NCBI GenBank assembly: GCA_963989245.1
Contig: OZ022345.1
Location: 21,085,196-21,149,195 of the forward strand
Origin: Nansenia antarctica
Lineage: Eukaryota > Chordata > Actinopteri > Argentiniformes > Microstomatidae
Direction of reading: 5' to 3'
Length of the DNA: 64,000 nt
Shown here: positions 61,771-64,000 of the stretch, piece by piece
Layout of the letters: each line of letters starts with the position of its first letter
Position numbering within the stretch: position 1 is the stretch's first letter
The notes under the pieces: generated by a model
What the model was told of the DNA's origin: nothing
Databases searched by the model: none
The model's input: only the letters and a program-made list of their open reading frames with translations
Made by a program: the position numbers and the translations under genes

Positions 61771-63928
61771 AACTTGAGAACGAATGCAAAAAACAGTCCA
61801 CTCTAAGAACAGGCCGCTTGGACACTTTCAGAACAGCTCTGTTAATGACTGAAAACAGCTCTCGAAGAGATTGTCAAAAGAGACTCCGAAAACGAAACGT
61901 TGATCACTTTTGAGCAAAAGGCTGCACACACGCAATTCAAGTTGCTCTGATTGTCATTTAGAGTTACATTATAGGAGCATTCAGCAACAAGTCAAAATGT
62001 GCTCCAGAAAAGCAGAAAACAACACTGATAGAACTTGAGAACGAATGCAAAAAACAGTCCACTCTAAGAACAGGCCGCTTGGACACTTTCAGAACAGCTC
62101 TGTTAATGACTGAAAACAGCTCTCGAAGAGATTGTCAAAAGAGACTCTGAAAACGAAACGTTGATCACTTTTGAGCAAAAGGCTGCACACACGCAATTCA
62201 AGTTGCACTGATTGTCATTTAGAGTTACATTATAGGATTATTCAACAACAAGTCAAAATGTGCTTGTGAAAGGCAGAAAACAACACTTTGATAGTTTGAT
62301 ATAACTTGAGAACGAATGCAAAAAACAGTCCACTCTAAGAACAGGCCGCTTGGACACTTTCAGAACAGCTCTGTTAATGACTGAAAACAGCTCTCGAAGA
62401 GATTGTCAAAAGAGACTCCGAAAACGAAACGTTGATCACTTTTGAGCAAAAGGCTGCACACACGCAATTCAAGTTGCTCTGATTGTCATTTAGAGTTACA
62501 TTATAGGATTATTCAACAACAAGTCAAAATGTGCTCGTGAAAGGCAGAAAACAACACTTTGATAGTTTGATATAACTTGAGAACGAATGCAAAAAACAGT
62601 CCACTCTAAGAACAGGCCGCTTGGACACTTTCAGAACAGCTCTGTTAATGACTGAAAACAGCTCTCGAAGAGATTGTCAAAAGAGACTCCGAAAACGAAA
62701 CGTTGATCACTTTTGAGCAAAAGGCTGCACACACGCAATTCAAGTTGCTCTGATTGTCATTTAGAGTTACATTATAGGATTATTCAACAACAAGTCAAAA
62801 TGTGCTCGTGAAAGGCAGAAAACAACACTTTGATAGTTTGATATAACTTGAGAACGAATGCAAAAAACAGTCCACTCTAAGAACAGGCCGCTTGGACACT
62901 TTCAGAACAGCTCTGTTAATGACTGAAAACAGCTCTCGAAGAGATTGTCAAAAGAGACTCCGAAAACGAAACGTTGATCACTTTTGAGCAAAAGGCTGCA
63001 CACACGCAATTCAAGTTGCTCTGATTGTCATTTAGAGTTACATTATAGGATTATTCAACAACAAGTCAAAATGTGCTCGTGAAAGGCAGAAAACAACACT
63101 TTGATAGTTTGATATAACTTGAGAACGAATGCAAAAAACAGTCCACTCTAAGAACAGGCCGCTTGGACACTTTCAGAACAGCTCTGTTAATGACTGAAAA
63201 CAGCTCTCGAAGAGATTGTCAAAAGAGACTCTGAAAACGAAACGTTGATCACTTTTGAGCAAAAGGCTGCACACACGCAATTCAAGTTGCACTGATTGTC
63301 ATTTAGAGTTACATTATAGGATTATTCAACAACAAGTCAAAATGTGCTCGTGAAAGGCAGAAAACAACACTTTGATAGTTTGATATAACTTGAGAACGAA
63401 TGCAAAAAACAGTCCACTCTAAGAACAGGCCGCTTGGACACTTTCAGAACAGCTCTGTTAATGACTGAAAACAGCTCTCGAAGAGATTGTCAAAAGAGAC
63501 TCCGAAAACGAAACGTTGATCACTTTTGAGCAAAAGGCTGCACACACGCAATTCAAGTTGCTCTGATTGTCATTTAGAGTTACATTATAGGATTATTCAA
63601 CAACAAGTCAAAATGTGCTCGTGAAAGGCAGAAAACAACACTTTGATAGTTTGATATAACTTGAGAACGAATGCAAAAAACAGTCCACTCTAAGAACAGG
63701 CCGCTTGGACACTTTCAGAACAGCTCTGTTAATGACTGAAAACAGCTCTCGAAGAGATTGTCAAAAGAGACTCCGAAAACGAAACGTTGATCACTTTTGA
63801 GCAAAAGGCTGCACACACGCAATTCAAGTTGCTCTGATTGTCATTTAGAGTTACATTATAGGATTATTCAACAACAAGTCAAAATGTGCTTGTGAAAGGC
63901 AGAAAACAACACTTTGATAGTTTGATAT
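61771..63928. repeat. Right HOR family, unit 5 (eight complete monomers)
   Basis: Starts: 61771 (S), 62032 (GCACTG, CTTGTG), 62303, 62574, 62845, 63116 (GCACTG), 63387 and 63658 (CTTGTG). The order and the CTTGTG positions match 55568-57725 at a constant offset of 6,203 bp. The unit probably continues past the window, because unit 2 has ten monomers. Confidence 0.88.
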
Positions 63929-64000
63929 AACTTGAGAACGAATGCAAAAAACAGTCCACTCTAAGAACAGGCCGCTTGGACACTTTCAGAACAGCTCTGT
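63929..64000. repeat. 5' part of a monomer cut by the window edge
   Basis: The last 72 bases run from AACTTGAG to AACAGCTCTGT with CTAAGAACAGG. Class cannot be assigned, because the diagnostic sites at base 117 and beyond lie outside the window. By comparison with 57726, a plain L with CCGA is expected. Confidence 0.9.

Larger units (their letters stand above)
1..64000. repeat. Satellite DNA array, 271/261-bp monomers, head-to-tail
   Basis: The whole window is one tandem array. The anchor AACTTGAGAACG recurs at intervals of 271 bp (L form) or 261 bp (S form), with rare intervals of 268, 270, 272 or 273 bp. From 16 to 63928 there are 238 complete monomers, 55 S and 183 L, all in the same orientation. 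The intervals sum exactly to the coordinates, so no unique sequence is hidden in the array. The L consensus has 38.7% GC and eight CpGs (observed/expected about 0.8). Stops such as TTAATGACTGA, TTTGAGC, TTTAGAG and GATAG on the plus strand, and many TTA/CTA/TCA triplets giving minus-strand stops, close all frames. No IS, transposon, tRNA-like or rRNA-like sequence was seen. The multi-level repeat structure is typical of eukaryotic centromeric or heterochromatic satellites. I do not recognise the family or species. Confidence 0.97.

Noticed and set aside
1..64000. Protein-coding genes on either strand
   Set aside because: Each 261-271 bp monomer has stops in all frames on both strands, and the monomer length is not a multiple of three, so no long frame can persist. 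ATGs (GAATGC, TAATGAC, AAATGTG) lead only to short frames.
1..64000. CRISPR array
   Set aside because: Units are far longer than CRISPR repeats, there are no unique spacers, and no cas genes are present.
1..64000. Naming the host species or satellite family
   Set aside because: I do not recognise the consensus, and no flanking gene helps. Any name would be a guess without a database search.

Overview
The window is one uninterrupted eukaryotic-type satellite DNA array. I find no gene, RNA gene, transposon or unique sequence in its 64 kb. It holds 238 complete monomers, all head-to-tail and all in the same orientation, plus a 15-base partial monomer at the left edge and a 72-base partial at the right edge, so the array runs past both ends. 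The host cannot be named from the sequence. A long array of highly similar units with nested higher-order repeats (HORs) is typical of centromeric, pericentromeric or other heterochromatic satellites of animals or plants, and nothing looks prokaryotic or viral.

Monomers were counted from the conserved start AACTTGAGAACG. The long form (L) is 271 bp. The short form (S) is 261 bp and lacks 10 bp at its 3' junction (L: ACTTTGATAGTTTGATATAAC; S: ACTGATAGAAC). There are 55 S and 183 L monomers, and their summed lengths reproduce the coordinates exactly. The L consensus is 38.7% GC with a strong strand bias (100 A, 66 T, 53 C, 52 G). Every reading frame on both strands is repeatedly stopped within each monomer.

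Class names used below are mine. Positions within the monomer are counted from the anchor. S0: canonical S with GCAATTC. S1: S with GTAATTC. S1v: S with GTAATTAAAG and GACATTT. S6: S with CTGTCC, ATTCTAGG and a PstI site. L2: 270 bp with five As, CTCAG, CTGA, GATTAC and GTAAC. L2v: like L2 but six As and CTAAG. L3: plain L with CCGA. L4: GCGCTG and AAACTTT. L4k: L4 with AAAAAGAAAC. L5: AATAGG. L6x: CTGTCC with an L end. L7: L that follows L6x. L8: CTCAGAATAGG. L9: CACTCC with TTTAAAGTT.

Layout. 16-2143: four S-L dimers of 532 bp. 2144-5397: L-only run. 5398-46402: HOR core. It begins with two near-identical 15-monomer units of 4,022 bp, then a 13-mer of 3,491 bp and a 16-mer of 4,293 bp. Next come a zone expanded from S1-L2-L3-L4 blocks, a second 16-mer, and a further expanded zone that includes a tandemly duplicated 10-mer of 2,677 bp. 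A diverged HOR remnant closes the core. 46403-50717: an 8-mer repeated twice. 50718-53950: mixed monomers. 53951-64000: a different HOR family of 6 to 10 monomers marked by GCACTG.

The sequences on the two sides of the core share rare variants missing from the core, which suggests that the core expanded inside an older array. A 7.8 kb block is duplicated at an offset of 10,449 bp with five differences noticed. Each monomer also carries a nested inverted repeat, which in the 21 L4/L4k monomers includes a perfect 12-bp palindrome. The unit structure is read directly from the sequence. Centromeric or any other function is inference.
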